DNA of 64,000 bases from Alphaproteobacteria bacterium (GCA_018826515.1 JAHKAM010000057.1:30379-94378), one strand, 5' to 3'. Positions 9,093 through 17,718 are shown, counted from the first letter of the stretch. The notes: generated by a model not told the origin, from the sequence alone. Program-made: numbers and translations.

Positions 9093-10021
9093 CCGCCGCC
9101 GCCAACATCGCCAGACCCGCCCGGAAAGCCGGCACGCCGCGTTCGCGGGAGCGGGCGGCGTGGGGGTTCGTCGCCCCGTCCCTGATCGCCATCGCCGTCT
9201 TCTTCGCCATCCCGGTGTTCTCGGCCCTGCTGCTGAGCCTGACTGATTTCGACATCTACGCCTTGGCCGACATCGCCAATGTGCGGTTCGTGGGCCTGCA
9301 GAACTATGAGCGGCTGCTGGGCAATCCGCTGTTCTGGACGGCGATGAGGAACACCGGCCTGTTCGCCGTCATCGGCGTGCCGCTGTCGATCGCGACATCT
9401 CTGGCGGCGGCCGTGATCCTGAATGCGCGGGTGGTGAAGTGGCGGCCGCTGTGGCGGGTGATCTTCTTCGCCCCGTTCGTCACCACCCTCGTGGCCACGG
9501 CGGTGCTGTGGAACTATCTGCTCCACACCCGCTATGGCGTCATCAACTGGGTCCTGACCAGTTTCGGTCTGCCCGCGGTCGACTGGCTGGGCGATCCCTC
9601 GACCTCGATCCCTGCCATCCTGATGTTCGTGGTCTGGAAGAGCTTCGGCTACAATATGCTGATCTTCCTCGCGGTGCTGCAGACCGTCCCCGACGACCTC
9701 TACGAGGCCGCGCGCATCGACGGGGCCGGTCCGTGGAAGTCGTTCCTCAACGTCACCCTCCCGGCCATCGCCCCGACCCTGCTGCTGGTTTCGATCATCT
9801 CGGTCGCCGGCTTCTTCCAGCTGTTCGCCGAACCCTATGTGATGACCCAGGGCGGGCCGGCCCAGTCGACGGTGACCGTGCTCTACTTCATGTACGAAGA
9901 GGGCTTCAAATGGTGGAATCTCGGCTCCGCCAGCGCCGTCGCCTTCATCCTGTTCCTGTGCATTCTGGCGGTCACGCTTGTGCAGCTGGCCGTGGCCAAA
10001 CGGATGGGGGCCTACGAATGA
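9089..10021 (+). CDS. ABC sugar transporter permease, MalF-like
   Basis: A 310-residue inner-membrane permease with about six transmembrane segments. The first is WGFVAPSLIAIAVFFAIPVFS after a basic cytoplasmic N-terminus. The EAA loop that contacts the ATPase is seen as YEAARIDGAGPWKSFLNVTLPAI near residue 210. The start is the ATG overlapping the binding-protein stop. It pairs with the next gene to form the heterodimeric channel of a CUT1-type sugar importer. Confidence 0.92.
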   Translation: MTAAANIARPARKAGTPRSRERAAWGFVAPSLIAIAVFFAIPVFSALLLSLTDFDIYALADIANVRFVGLQNYERLLGNPLFWTAMRNTGLFAVIGVPLSIATSLAAAVILNARVVKWRPLWRVIFFAPFVTTLVATAVLWNYLLHTRYGVINWVLTSFGLPAVDWLGDPSTSIPAILMFVVWKSFGYNMLIFLAVLQTVPDDLYEAARIDGAGPWKSFLNVTLPAIAPTLLLVSIISVAGFFQLFAEPYVMTQGGPAQSTVTVLYFMYEEGFKWWNLGSASAVAFILFLCILAVTLVQLAVAKRMGAYE

Positions 10022-10842
10022 AGGCCCGGACCCTCAAGGCCGTCCTGCTCAACCTCGCCGTGGCGCTGATCGCCCTGGTCGTGATGTTCCCGCTGGCCTG
10101 GATGGTCTCGGTCAGCTTCATGTCGACCGGCGAGGCCGCCACCTTCCCGCCGCCGCTGCTGCCCGAGACCTGGACGCTGGATCACTACCGTGACCTGTTC
10201 GTGAGGCAGGGGATGGGCCGCTACCTCTGGAACAGCTTCGCCCTGGCCTCGCTGGCCACCGGACTGGCGCTCGCCTTCACCGTGCCGGCCGGCTACGCCT
10301 TCGCCAAGCTGAGGTTCAAGGGTCGGGACCGGGTGTTCAAGTTGCTGGTCGCGGCGCTGGTGGTGCCGGCCCAGATCGGCACCCTGCCGCTGTTCCTGAT
10401 GCTGAAGCACATGGGGCTGGTGAACACCTATGCGGGGGCGCTGGTGCCGTGGCTGGCCTCGATCTTCGGCCTGTTCCTGGTGCGTCAGTATTCGCTGTCC
10501 ATACCGGACGAGATGCTGGAAGCCGCGCGCATCGACGGCGCCTCGGAGGGGCAGATCTTCCGCCGCATCGTCCTGCCGACGTTGCAGCCGATCATCGTCA
10601 CCCTGGCTCTGTTCGTCTTCCTCGGCAGCTGGAACGACTTCCTGTGGCCCCTGATCATCCTGACGGACCAGTCCAACTACACCCTGCCCGTGGCGCTGGC
10701 GGCGCTGGCGCGGGAGCATGTGCAGGACGTCGAGATGATGATGGCCGGCGCCGTCATCACCGTGGCCCCGGTGCTGATCCTCTTCCTCGCCCTGCAGCGC
10801 TACTACATCCGCGGCATGCTGGCCGGGAGCGTCAAGGGTTAA
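10018..10842 (+). CDS. ABC sugar transporter permease, MalG-like
   Basis: A 274-residue permease of the MalG/UgpE type, partner of the preceding permease, again starting within an ATGA overlap. The EAA loop reads LEAARIDGASEGQIFRRIVLPTL at about residues 166-188, followed by FLGSWNDFLWPLI, both standard for the family. About six transmembrane helices are visible. No nucleotide-binding subunit follows or occurs anywhere in the window, so the importer must borrow an MsmK/UgpC-type ATPase encoded elsewhere. A REP-like inverted repeat separates it from the downstream glycosidase-like gene. Confidence 0.92.
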   Translation: MKARTLKAVLLNLAVALIALVVMFPLAWMVSVSFMSTGEAATFPPPLLPETWTLDHYRDLFVRQGMGRYLWNSFALASLATGLALAFTVPAGYAFAKLRFKGRDRVFKLLVAALVVPAQIGTLPLFLMLKHMGLVNTYAGALVPWLASIFGLFLVRQYSLSIPDEMLEAARIDGASEGQIFRRIVLPTLQPIIVTLALFVFLGSWNDFLWPLIILTDQSNYTLPVALAALAREHVQDVEMMMAGAVITVAPVLILFLALQRYYIRGMLAGSVKG

Positions 10843-10850
10843 ACACCTCC

Positions 10851-10980
10851 CCGCTCATCCCGGCGAAAGCCGGGACCCAGTTCTTTCTTGGGGCAGAGTG
10901 CGCGGGATCAATCGCGGTGCGACGCCGGCCTGACCGGTACGCCCAAAGCACTGGGTCCCGGCTTTCGCCGGGATGAGCGG
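10851..10980. repeat. Paired REP-like inverted repeat
   Basis: Two 31-base sequences are exact reverse complements of each other: 10851-10881 (begins CCGCTCATCCCGGCGAAAGC) and 10950-10980. They are separated by 68 bases. Each arm contains its own hairpin, CCCGGC-GAAA-GCCGGG. This is the layout of bacterial REP doublets or REPINs. No transposase of the RAYT type is in the window. It lies between the permease and the next gene on the same strand and may modulate mRNA stability or read-through. Confidence 0.85.
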
Positions 10981-10989
10981 AGTATTGTT

Positions 10990-13900
10990 ATGCTGTCGAG
11001 AATCATCGCAACGATTGGCGCGATCGCCACGCTGTCGCTGGCCACCCCCGCCGCGGCCCAGACTGCCCGCGTCCTCGACCCGTTTGAGACCCTGACGCCC
11101 TGGACCGCCGACGCCTCGACCGACGTCTCCTCGACCATTTCTGCGGTCGACGGCCGCGAGGGCCGGGCCATGCGGCTGACCTATGATTTCAATGGTCGGT
11201 CCGGCTACGCCTTCGCGGCGCGGGCGATCGATCTGGACGTGCCCGACAACTATGAGATCAGTTTCTGGCTGCGCGGCGAGATGCAGCCCAATACGCTGGA
11301 GATCAAATTCGTCGACGCCTCGGGCGACAACGTCCACTGGCGCCAGGTTCGAGGCTTCCAGGCCAACGCCGACTGGACCCGCTACACGATCAAGCGGCGC
11401 CAGATCGTCCGCGCCTGGGGGCCGAACCCGGACCATGCCTTCCGCGGCGCCGAGCGCATCGAGTTCGTGGTCACGGCGGGCGAGGGCGGCGCCGGCTGGA
11501 TCGAGGTCGATCAGCTGGAGCTGCGCGAACTGCCGCCCGAGCCCCCGGTCGCGCCGCGACCGGTCGCCAGCGCAACCAGCGAGGCGGGGCTCAACCTCGC
11601 CAGCCGGGCGGTAGACGACGATCCGGCGACCGCCTGGCGTTCGTCGGGGCTGGGCGCGCAGAGCCTGACGCTGGACCTGGGCTATGAACGCGAGTTCGGC
11701 GGGGTCACCCTGCGCTGGGCCCCGCGGGCGGCCGCCTCGGCCTATCGGCTGCGGGCGTCGTCTGACGGCGAGACATGGCGCGATCTGGCCGCGGTCGAGG
11801 CCGGCGACGGCGGCGTCGACTGGCTGCGCACGCCGGAGGCCTCGGCCCGGTGGCTTCGGCTGGATATGCACCAGCCCACGTCCGCCGTCGGCGAGGACCC
11901 GGCGCCCACGGCCTATGCCCTGAACAGCGTCGAGATCGAGCCGCTGTCGTTCGGCGAGACGCCGACCACTTTTTTGAGGGCGGTGGCGGAAGAGAGCCGG
12001 CGCGGCCTGTATCCGCGCGGCTTCGTCGGCGAACAACCCTACTGGACCCTGGTCGGGGTCGACGGCGGCGGCGAGAGCGGACTGATCGGCGAGGACGGGG
12101 CGATCGAGCTGCGCCGCGGCGGGCCGTCGATCGAGCCCTTCGTGCTGGACAACGGGCGGCTGGCGACCTGGGCGGACGTCAATGTCAGTCAGTCGCTGCA
12201 GGACGACGACCTGCCGATCCCGACGGTCACCTGGACCTTCGATGACTGGACCCTGGCGGTCACCGCCTTCGCCGAGGGAACGCCGGAGCAGTCGCAGCTG
12301 TACGGCCAGTATGTGCTGACCAACACCTCGAACCGGCCGCGGAGCCTGACCCTGGCCCTGATGGCGCGGCCGATGCAGGTCAACGGGCCGTCGCAGTTCC
12401 TGGCCATTCCCGGAGGCCACGGGCCGATCGAACAGATCGACTGGAACGGCTCGACGCTGGTGCTGAACGACGCCATCCGCATCAGCAGCCTGGCGGCGCC
12501 GGACGGGGTGGCCCTCAACCGATTCCAGGGCGGCGCCGATCCGCAGAGCCTGCTGGCCGACGCCCGTCATCGGCGCGAGCCCGACGCGCGCCATGTGGAG
12601 TCGGACGCCGGCGCGCTGATGGCCGGGGCGCTGCTGTATGATGTGGTCCTGCAGCCCGGCGAGAGCCGGACCCTGGGCTTCGTCGCCCGGCTGGCCGGGC
12701 CGACCGCCGACGTCGGACCGGTGGCGGATGTCGCCGACGTCCTGGACGGCGCCCGGGCCCGCGTCGCCGCCGATTGGCGCGAAAAACTCGACCGGTTCGA
12801 CCTGACCCTGCCCCCCGGGGCGCAGCGGATCGAGGACGTCATGCGCGCCTCGCTGGCCCATATGCTGATGTCGCGGCAGGGGCCGATCCTGCAGCCGGGC
12901 ACGCGCTCCTATAACCGCAGCTGGATCCGCGACGGGGCCATGATGGCCGAGGGGCTGAACCGGCTGGGCCACGCCGGGCTGTCGGCCGACTATCTGCGCT
13001 GGTACGCCCCCTATGTGTTCGACAACGGCAAGGTGCCCTGCTGCGTCGACTTCCGCGGGGCCGATCCGGTGCCCGAGAACGACAGCCACGGCGAGTTCGT
13101 CTTCCTCGCCGCCGAGACGTACCGGCACACCCGCGACGCGGCTCTGCTGCGGGAGGTCTGGCCGCAGGTGCAGGGGGCGATCCGCTATATGGACGAACTG
13201 CGCGCCGAAACGCGGACGGCGGAATACCAGACGGCGGAGACGCGCCACCTGTACGGCCTGCTGCCGCCGACGATCAGCCACGAGGGCTATTCCGACAAGG
13301 TCGCCTATTCCTACTGGGACGACTTCTGGGGCCTGCTGGGCTATCGCGACGCCGCCCTCATCGCCGACGTGCTGGGCGAGGCGGACGCCGCCGCCCGGAT
13401 CCGCGCGTCGGAGGCCGGTTTCAAGGCCGACGTCATGGCCTCCATCGAGGGAACGGCGCGGGTCCACGGCATCGACTGGATCGCCGGCGCCGCCGACCGC
13501 GGCGATTTCGACGCCACCTCGACCACCATCGGCCTGTCGCCCGGCGGCCTGATCGACGACCTGCCGCACGACCTTTTGAACCGGACCTTCGACAAATGGT
13601 GGGAGAATTTCACCAGCCGGCTGGAGAACCGCCAGGCGTGGGTGGACTACACCCCCTATGAGCTCCGCAACGTCGGGGCGCTGGTGCGGCTGGGGCGGCG
13701 CGACGAGGCGCTGCAGGCGCTGGACTTCTATTTCGCCGACATGCGGCCCCGCGCCTGGAACGGCTGGGCCGAGGTGGTCGGTCGCCACGAGCGCGAGCCG
13801 CGCTTCATCGGCGACATGCCGCATGCCTGGATCAGCTCGGACTACATCCGCTCGACCCTGGACCTGCTGGTCTATGAGCGTGACCGCGACCACGCCCTGG

Positions 13901-14181
13901 TGCTGGCGGCGGGGATTCCGACGGCGTGGCTGGAGGGCGAGGGAGTCGGCGTCACGGGCGTGCGCACGGCCTGGGGGCCGCTCACCTACAATCTGCGTGA
14001 GACCGGCGGCGGCTTCGTGCTGACGCTGGACGGCCAGGTCGCGCCGCCGGGCGGCTTCGTCATCCGTTGGCCGACCGGAGAGACGCCGCCGGCGCGGGTG
14101 CGGATCGACGGACGGGCGGCGGCGTGGAACGGCTCTGAGCTGGCGATCCCGGCGGGCGCGCGGCGCGTGGAGATGCGGTGA
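10990..14181 (+). CDS. Secreted multidomain six-hairpin glycosidase-like protein
   Basis: A 1063-residue exported protein. A signal peptide (1-23, cleavage after AAA) is followed by a beta-sandwich carbohydrate-binding-like domain (about 28-180; FWLRGEMQPNTLEIKF) and a discoidin/F5-8C-like domain (about 190-320; NLASRAVDDDPATAWRSS). A long middle region comes next, then an (alpha/alpha)6 domain (about 620-1000) of the amylo-1,6-glucosidase superfamily type, with YNRSWIRDGAMMAEG near 640 and FKADVMASIEG later. Catalytic residues are not certain; the Asp of WIRDG and Asp/Glu pairs downstream are candidates. Family assignment is open. Context suggests cleavage of a glucan or its branched or substituted form in the periplasm or outside the cell. 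The start is ATG 10990, just past the REP pair. Confidence 0.8.
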   Translation: MLSRIIATIGAIATLSLATPAAAQTARVLDPFETLTPWTADASTDVSSTISAVDGREGRAMRLTYDFNGRSGYAFAARAIDLDVPDNYEISFWLRGEMQPNTLEIKFVDASGDNVHWRQVRGFQANADWTRYTIKRRQIVRAWGPNPDHAFRGAERIEFVVTAGEGGAGWIEVDQLELRELPPEPPVAPRPVASATSEAGLNLASRAVDDDPATAWRSSGLGAQSLTLDLGYEREFGGVTLRWAPRAAASAYRLRASSDGETWRDLAAVEAGDGGVDWLRTPEASARWLRLDMHQPTSAVGEDPAPTAYALNSVEIEPLSFGETPTTFLRAVAEESRRGLYPRGFVGEQPYWTLVGVDGGGESGLIGEDGAIELRRGGPSIEPFVLDNGRLATWADVNVSQSLQDDDLPIPTVTWTFDDWTLAVTAFAEGTPEQSQLYGQYVLTNTSNRPRSLTLALMARPMQVNGPSQFLAIPGGHGPIEQIDWNGSTLVLNDAIRISSLAAPDGVALNRFQGGADPQSLLADARHRREPDARHVESDAGALMAGALLYDVVLQPGESRTLGFVARLAGPTADVGPVADVADVLDGARARVAADWREKLDRFDLTLPPGAQRIEDVMRASLAHMLMSRQGPILQPGTRSYNRSWIRDGAMMAEGLNRLGHAGLSADYLRWYAPYVFDNGKVPCCVDFRGADPVPENDSHGEFVFLAAETYRHTRDAALLREVWPQVQGAIRYMDELRAETRTAEYQTAETRHLYGLLPPTISHEGYSDKVAYSYWDDFWGLLGYRDAALIADVLGEADAAARIRASEAGFKADVMASIEGTARVHGIDWIAGAADRGDFDATSTTIGLSPGGLIDDLPHDLLNRTFDKWWENFTSRLENRQAWVDYTPYELRNVGALVRLGRRDEALQALDFYFADMRPRAWNGWAEVVGRHEREPRFIGDMPHAWISSDYIRSTLDLLVYERDRDHALVLAAGIPTAWLEGEGVGVTGVRTAWGPLTYNLRETGGGFVLTLDGQVAPPGGFVIRWPTGETPPARVRIDGRAAAWNGSELAIPAGARRVEMR

Positions 14182-14187
14182 CGATCA

Positions 14188-14210
14188 TTCCTCCCCCGAT
14201 GGGGGAGGAA
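14188..14210. terminator. Inverted repeat between convergent genes
   Basis: A perfect 10-base inverted repeat, TTCCTCCCCC-GAT-GGGGGAGGAA, fills the 30-base gap between two convergent genes. It has no T-tract on either strand, so it may act as a weak bidirectional terminator or as an mRNA 3'-end stabiliser. Confidence 0.55.
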
Positions 14211-14211
14211 C

Positions 14212-15708
14212 CTAGTCCCCGAAATTATCGTACCTCTGCCCCTGGGCCAGGTTGCCGAACTTGGTCGTGTTGGCGTCGAAGCTCAGCTTGATGATGCCGA
14301 TCGGGCCGTGACGTTGTTTGCCGATGACGACCTCGGCCTGGTGCTCCAGACGGTCCATGTCCTCCTGCCATTGCAGGTGTTCGGGCGAGCCTTCCCGCGG
14401 CTCGGCGCGGCCGAGGTAGTAGCTCTCGCGATAGACGAACATGACGCAGTCGGCGTCCTGCTCGATCGAGCCCGATTCCCGCAGGTCGGACAGCTGCGGC
14501 CGCTTGTCCTCGCGCTGCTCGACCTGACGCGACAGCTGCGACAGGGCCAGGATCGGCACGCTGAGCTCCTTGGCCAGGGCCTTGAGGGCGCCGGTGATCT
14601 CGGACACCTCCTGCACCCGGTTCTTCTGGCTGTTCTCGCCGGTGGTGATCAGCTGCAGATAGTCGACGATGATCAGGTCGAGGCCGTGCTCCTGCCGCTT
14701 CAGCCGGCGGGCGCGGGCGGCGAGCTTGGAAATGGACAGGCCGCCGGTGGCGTCGATGAACAGGGGGCTCTCGCCGATCTCGACGGCGGCCTCGCGGATG
14801 CGGCCGAAGTCGGCGGCGTCGATCTCGCCCTTGCGCAGCTTGTCGGACGACACGCCCGAGGCGTCGGCCAGGATACGCATGGCCAGCTGTTCGGCGCTCA
14901 TTTCCAGGGAATAGAAGGCCACAACGCCGCCGTTGACGGTCTTGCGGCCCTCGGGCGTGGGCTCCCAGCGGTAGTTGCGGGCGACGTTGAAGGCGATGTT
15001 GGTCGCCAGCGCCGTCTTGCCCATCGACGGGCGGCCGGCGAGGATCAGCAGGTCGGAGGGGTGCAGGCCGCCGAGCTTGGAGTCCAGATCGTCCAGATGG
15101 GTGGCCAGACCGGCCAGTTTGCCGTCACGCTGATAGGCCTCGGCCGCCATCTGCACGGCGCCGCTGAGGGCGCTGGAGAAGCTGACGAAACCCGACGACG
15201 GCTTGCCGGTTTCCGCCAGGGTGTAGAGTTGCTGCTCCGCCTGTTCGATCTGGTCGATGGCGGCGGTTTCGGGCTGGGGCGCCTCGCGCACGATCTCGCC
15301 GCCGATGCGGATCAGGTCGCGGCGCAGGGCCAGGTCATAGACCACCCGGGCGTAGTCGGGGGCGTTGGCCGCCGGCGGCGCGCGGTCAACCAGATCGGCG
15401 AGGTAGCGCAGACCGCCGAACTCCTGGAACGCCGGATCCAGCTTGAACCGCTCCATCAGAATGGTCGGCTCGGCCAGCATGCCCTGGCGGATGTGGTCCT
15501 CGATCGCGTCGTAGAGCCGTTGGTGGAAGGGCTCGTGGAAATGGGTTCCGCGCAGGCGGTCGGACAGCCGCTCGAACACGGCGTTGTCGAACATCAGCGA
15601 ACCCAGAAGGGCCTGTTCGGCCTCGAGGTTGTGCGGCATCGACGGGATGGAGCCGGAGTCCATCGGCGACGGGAATTGGACGGGAGCGAAAGCGTTCATT
15701 GCGGTCAT
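14212..15708 (-). CDS. dnaB: Replicative DNA helicase DnaB
   Basis: A 498-residue hexameric 5'-3' helicase that unwinds DNA at the replication fork. The N-terminal DnaB domain spans about 24-130 (PHNLEAEQALLGSLMFDN). The RecA-like ATPase domain has Walker A GRPSMGKT at 225-232 and LIIVDYLQLI as Walker B. The C-terminal ...EVVIGKQRHGPIG is typical of the arginine-finger and DNA-binding end. Length is normal. It follows rpsF-rpsR-rplI on the same strand, the widely conserved order, with one small extra gene between rplI and dnaB. The start at 15708 has only a weak ribosome-binding site; the ATG three codons in is an alternative. Confidence 0.97.
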   Translation of the reverse strand: MTAMNAFAPVQFPSPMDSGSIPSMPHNLEAEQALLGSLMFDNAVFERLSDRLRGTHFHEPFHQRLYDAIEDHIRQGMLAEPTILMERFKLDPAFQEFGGLRYLADLVDRAPPAANAPDYARVVYDLALRRDLIRIGGEIVREAPQPETAAIDQIEQAEQQLYTLAETGKPSSGFVSFSSALSGAVQMAAEAYQRDGKLAGLATHLDDLDSKLGGLHPSDLLILAGRPSMGKTALATNIAFNVARNYRWEPTPEGRKTVNGGVVAFYSLEMSAEQLAMRILADASGVSSDKLRKGEIDAADFGRIREAAVEIGESPLFIDATGGLSISKLAARARRLKRQEHGLDLIIVDYLQLITTGENSQKNRVQEVSEITGALKALAKELSVPILALSQLSRQVEQREDKRPQLSDLRESGSIEQDADCVMFVYRESYYLGRAEPREGSPEHLQWQEDMDRLEHQAEVVIGKQRHGPIGIIKLSFDANTTKFGNLAQGQRYDNFGD

Positions 15709-15809
15709 GTCTTACCCATGCGCGCGGCCTGCGACAGTGTCGGTCGCAGGCTTCATGGGGAGCGATTCCGGGCCGCTGTGGACCTTCCGGAATTCCGTAG
15801 CCGGATCAG

Positions 15810-16190
15810 TTAACCGGCCGCGCAGGGATACCGGGAACGCATCCACGCCCGGATGCCGTCGGTGACGGTCATCCGCTCGCGCCGGGCCTCCGGGATTCCA
15901 TTGAGGAACGCCAGCAGCTGTCGCACATCCAGATTGATCCGCTCCGGCGGACAGGCGGGCGGCGTGCGCCCCGCGGTGCGCGCGGTCTGAATTTCGGTTC
16001 CCACGGTCCGGAAGGCGCGCTCGGCCTCGCCCTTCAGCCGGTGGGCGTCGGGACGCAGCATGGCGGTCGCGTTCAGCGGGATGCGGTTGGCGCGGCTCAC
16101 GAAGTCATCCAGCGTCATGCCGGCCTGGGCGGCGGCGGAGCCGGCCATCAGACAGGCGGCCATGAGGGCGAGTGCGATCTTCTTCATCAT
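15810..16190 (-). CDS. Small secreted protein, possibly Rap1a/Tai-like
   Basis: A 126-residue protein with a clear signal peptide (MKKIALALMAACLMAGSAAAQ). The mature part has a helical region, then ACPPERINLDVRQLLAFLNG and a terminal helix ending in SRYPC. The two cysteines and the layout recall Rap1a/Tai immunity-type proteins (small periplasmic helical proteins with a C-terminal disulfide), but similarity is weak and I treat this as unproven. The start at 16190 is preferred because GGGGAG lies seven bases upstream. It sits between rplI and dnaB on the same strand, after the rplI terminator, so it is an insertion into a conserved gene order. Confidence 0.7.
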   Translation of the reverse strand: MMKKIALALMAACLMAGSAAAQAGMTLDDFVSRANRIPLNATAMLRPDAHRLKGEAERAFRTVGTEIQTARTAGRTPPACPPERINLDVRQLLAFLNGIPEARRERMTVTDGIRAWMRSRYPCAAG

Positions 16191-16254
16191 GGCCAATCTC
16201 CCCGGACCGCCGAGCTTGACCGTGACTTTGCGGCGGTATGGCGGCCAAGAGAAA

Positions 16255-16278
16255 GGGCGCGCCCGACTGGACGCGCCC
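16255..16278 (-). terminator. Terminator of the rpsF-rpsR-rplI operon
   Basis: Read on the minus strand, a GGGCGCG...CGCGCCC stem with a roughly 10-base loop is followed by a T-rich TTTCTCTT, about 30 bases after the rplI stop. Confidence 0.65.
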
Positions 16279-16309
16279 GATCACTGACTTGTTATCAGAA
16301 GGCTTCGGT

Positions 16310-16894
16310 TCAGGCTTCCGAACCGAGGCCGTCCTGCTGGCCGGCGCCGCCGGCGACCATGTCCTTGGCCTGCTCGAGGGCCAGTTCGCGGTCCTCGTCG
16401 TAGGCGGCCTTGATCACGTCCTCGCCCTTCGCCTGACGTTCGGCTTCGTCGGCCGAACGGGCGATGTTGATCTTGACGGTGGCCGAGACCTCGGCGTGCA
16501 GGCGAACCAGCACTTCGTGGACGCCAAGCGTCTTGATCGGGGTGTTGAGCACGATCTGGCTGCGCTCGACCTTGCCGCCTTCGGCCGTGACGGCCTCGAC
16601 GATGTCGCGCGCCGCGACCGAACCGTACAGCTGACCCGTCTCACCGGCTTGCCGGATCATGACATAGGTCTGGCCGTCGATCTTGGAGCCGATCGAACCG
16701 GCGTCGGCCTTGTTCTTCTCGTTGCGGGCCTCGATGGCGGCGCGGTCGAGTTCGAAGGCCTTCAGGTTCGCCGACGTGGCCCGACGGGCCTTGTCGCGCG
16801 GCAGAAGGAAGTTGCGGGCGAAGCCGTCCTTGACGGACACGACGTCGCCGATGGCGCCGAGATTATCGACGCGCTCAAGCAGAACGACCTTCAT
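16310..16894 (-). CDS. rplI: 50S ribosomal protein L9
   Basis: A 194-residue L9 of the large ribosomal subunit. The N-terminal rRNA-binding domain has the family signature MKVVLLERVDNLGAIGDVV...KDGFARNFLLPRDKA (residues 1-36). A long connecting helix and a C-terminal domain follow (IKTLGVHEVLVRLHAEV). The length exceeds the roughly 150 residues common in other phyla because of an acidic and Ala-rich C-terminal extension, usual in alphaproteobacteria. The start lies one base after the rpsR stop, so the two are translationally coupled. Confidence 0.97.
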   Translation of the reverse strand: MKVVLLERVDNLGAIGDVVSVKDGFARNFLLPRDKARRATSANLKAFELDRAAIEARNEKNKADAGSIGSKIDGQTYVMIRQAGETGQLYGSVAARDIVEAVTAEGGKVERSQIVLNTPIKTLGVHEVLVRLHAEVSATVKINIARSADEAERQAKGEDVIKAAYDEDRELALEQAKDMVAGGAGQQDGLGSEA

Positions 16895-16895
16895 C

Positions 16896-17174
16896 TTATT
16901 TCACCACGTAAGGCAGGAGGGCCAGATAACGGGCGCGCTTGATGGCCTTGGCCAGTTCGCGTTGCTTGATCTGGGAAACAGCAGTGATGCGCGACGGGAC
17001 GATCTTGCCGCGCTCGCTGATGTAGCGTTGCAGCAGTTTGACGTCCTTGTAGTCGATCTTCGGCGCGCCTTCGCCCGTGAACGGGCAAACCTTGCGGCGA
17101 CGATAGAAGGGACGACGTCCGGCGGCGCCGGAGCCGGCCGGTGCGCCCGGCGACGGAGCGGTGGTATCGGTCAT
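16896..17174 (-). CDS. rpsR: 30S ribosomal protein S18
   Basis: A 92-residue S18 that binds S6 on the small-subunit platform. The core motif [24 protein letters not shown] and [16 protein letters not shown] is intact, including the single cysteine. The N-terminus is Gly/Ala/Pro-rich. It is the middle gene of the rpsF-rpsR-rplI operon, 12 bases after rpsF. Confidence 0.97.
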   Translation of the reverse strand: MTDTTAPSPGAPAGSGAAGRRPFYRRRKVCPFTGEGAPKIDYKDVKLLQRYISERGKIVPSRITAVSQIKQRELAKAIKRARYLALLPYVVK

Positions 17175-17186
17175 GTTCCGGGTTCC

Positions 17187-17576
17187 TTAAGCGGTGGCTT
17201 CGGCGGCGGCGTCGTCGCGGGGCGTGCGCTCACGCTCACGTTCGCGCTCGCGTTCGCGGCGGGCCAGCAGGGGCGACAGTTCCAGGTCGAGTTCCTCGAC
17301 GCGGACGGTCAGCCAGCGAAGCACGTCCTCGTTGATCGACAGCTGACGCTCGACCTCGGCCATGGCGGCGGGCGGGCAGTCGACGGCGAGCAGCGAATAG
17401 TGCGCCTTGCGGTTCTTCTTGACCCGATAGGTCAGGTTGCGCAGACCCCAGTACTCGATCTTGGCGACGGTGCCGCCGCCTTGTTCGATCAAGCCCTTGA
17501 TGGTGTCGTTCAGCGCTTCGGCCTGTTGCGCGCTGATATCCTGGCGCGACATGACCGTGTGCTCGTAAAGAGCCAT
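17187..17576 (-). CDS. rpsF: 30S ribosomal protein S6
   Basis: A 129-residue S6, first gene of the operon. The core [20 protein letters not shown]...[19 protein letters not shown] is typical; the start is ATG 17576 with GGGAG upstream. The C-terminal tail is a run of alternating Arg-Glu residues (near 100-116) followed by an acidic Ala-rich end. Such charged tails occur in alphaproteobacterial S6, but here the RE repeat is unusually regular. The 187-base leader before the start could hold a regulatory structure; I could not confirm one. Confidence 0.96.
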   Translation of the reverse strand: MALYEHTVMSRQDISAQQAEALNDTIKGLIEQGGGTVAKIEYWGLRNLTYRVKKNRKAHYSLLAVDCPPAAMAEVERQLSINEDVLRWLTVRVEELDLELSPLLARRERERERERERTPRDDAAAEATA

Positions 17577-17718
17577 GCGGTATTCTCCCTTGTAGGACGT
17601 CGGCGCGAGGGGACCGGGTAAGTCCTCTCCCACGATGGATCCCGATGCGGCGGCCGGGATGACTTCCCGAACCCTTTGGAGTTCCGCGACCGGGACCGAA
17701 GTCCTGGAAAGGCGGCGC

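Noticed and set aside
10855..13893. A 1012-codon frame on the minus strand opposite the large glycosidase-like gene.
   Set aside because: The plus strand carries signal peptide, discoidin and barrel features. Long antisense frames are expected from GC-rich codon bias, and the translated product is low-complexity (Arg/Gly/Gln-rich).
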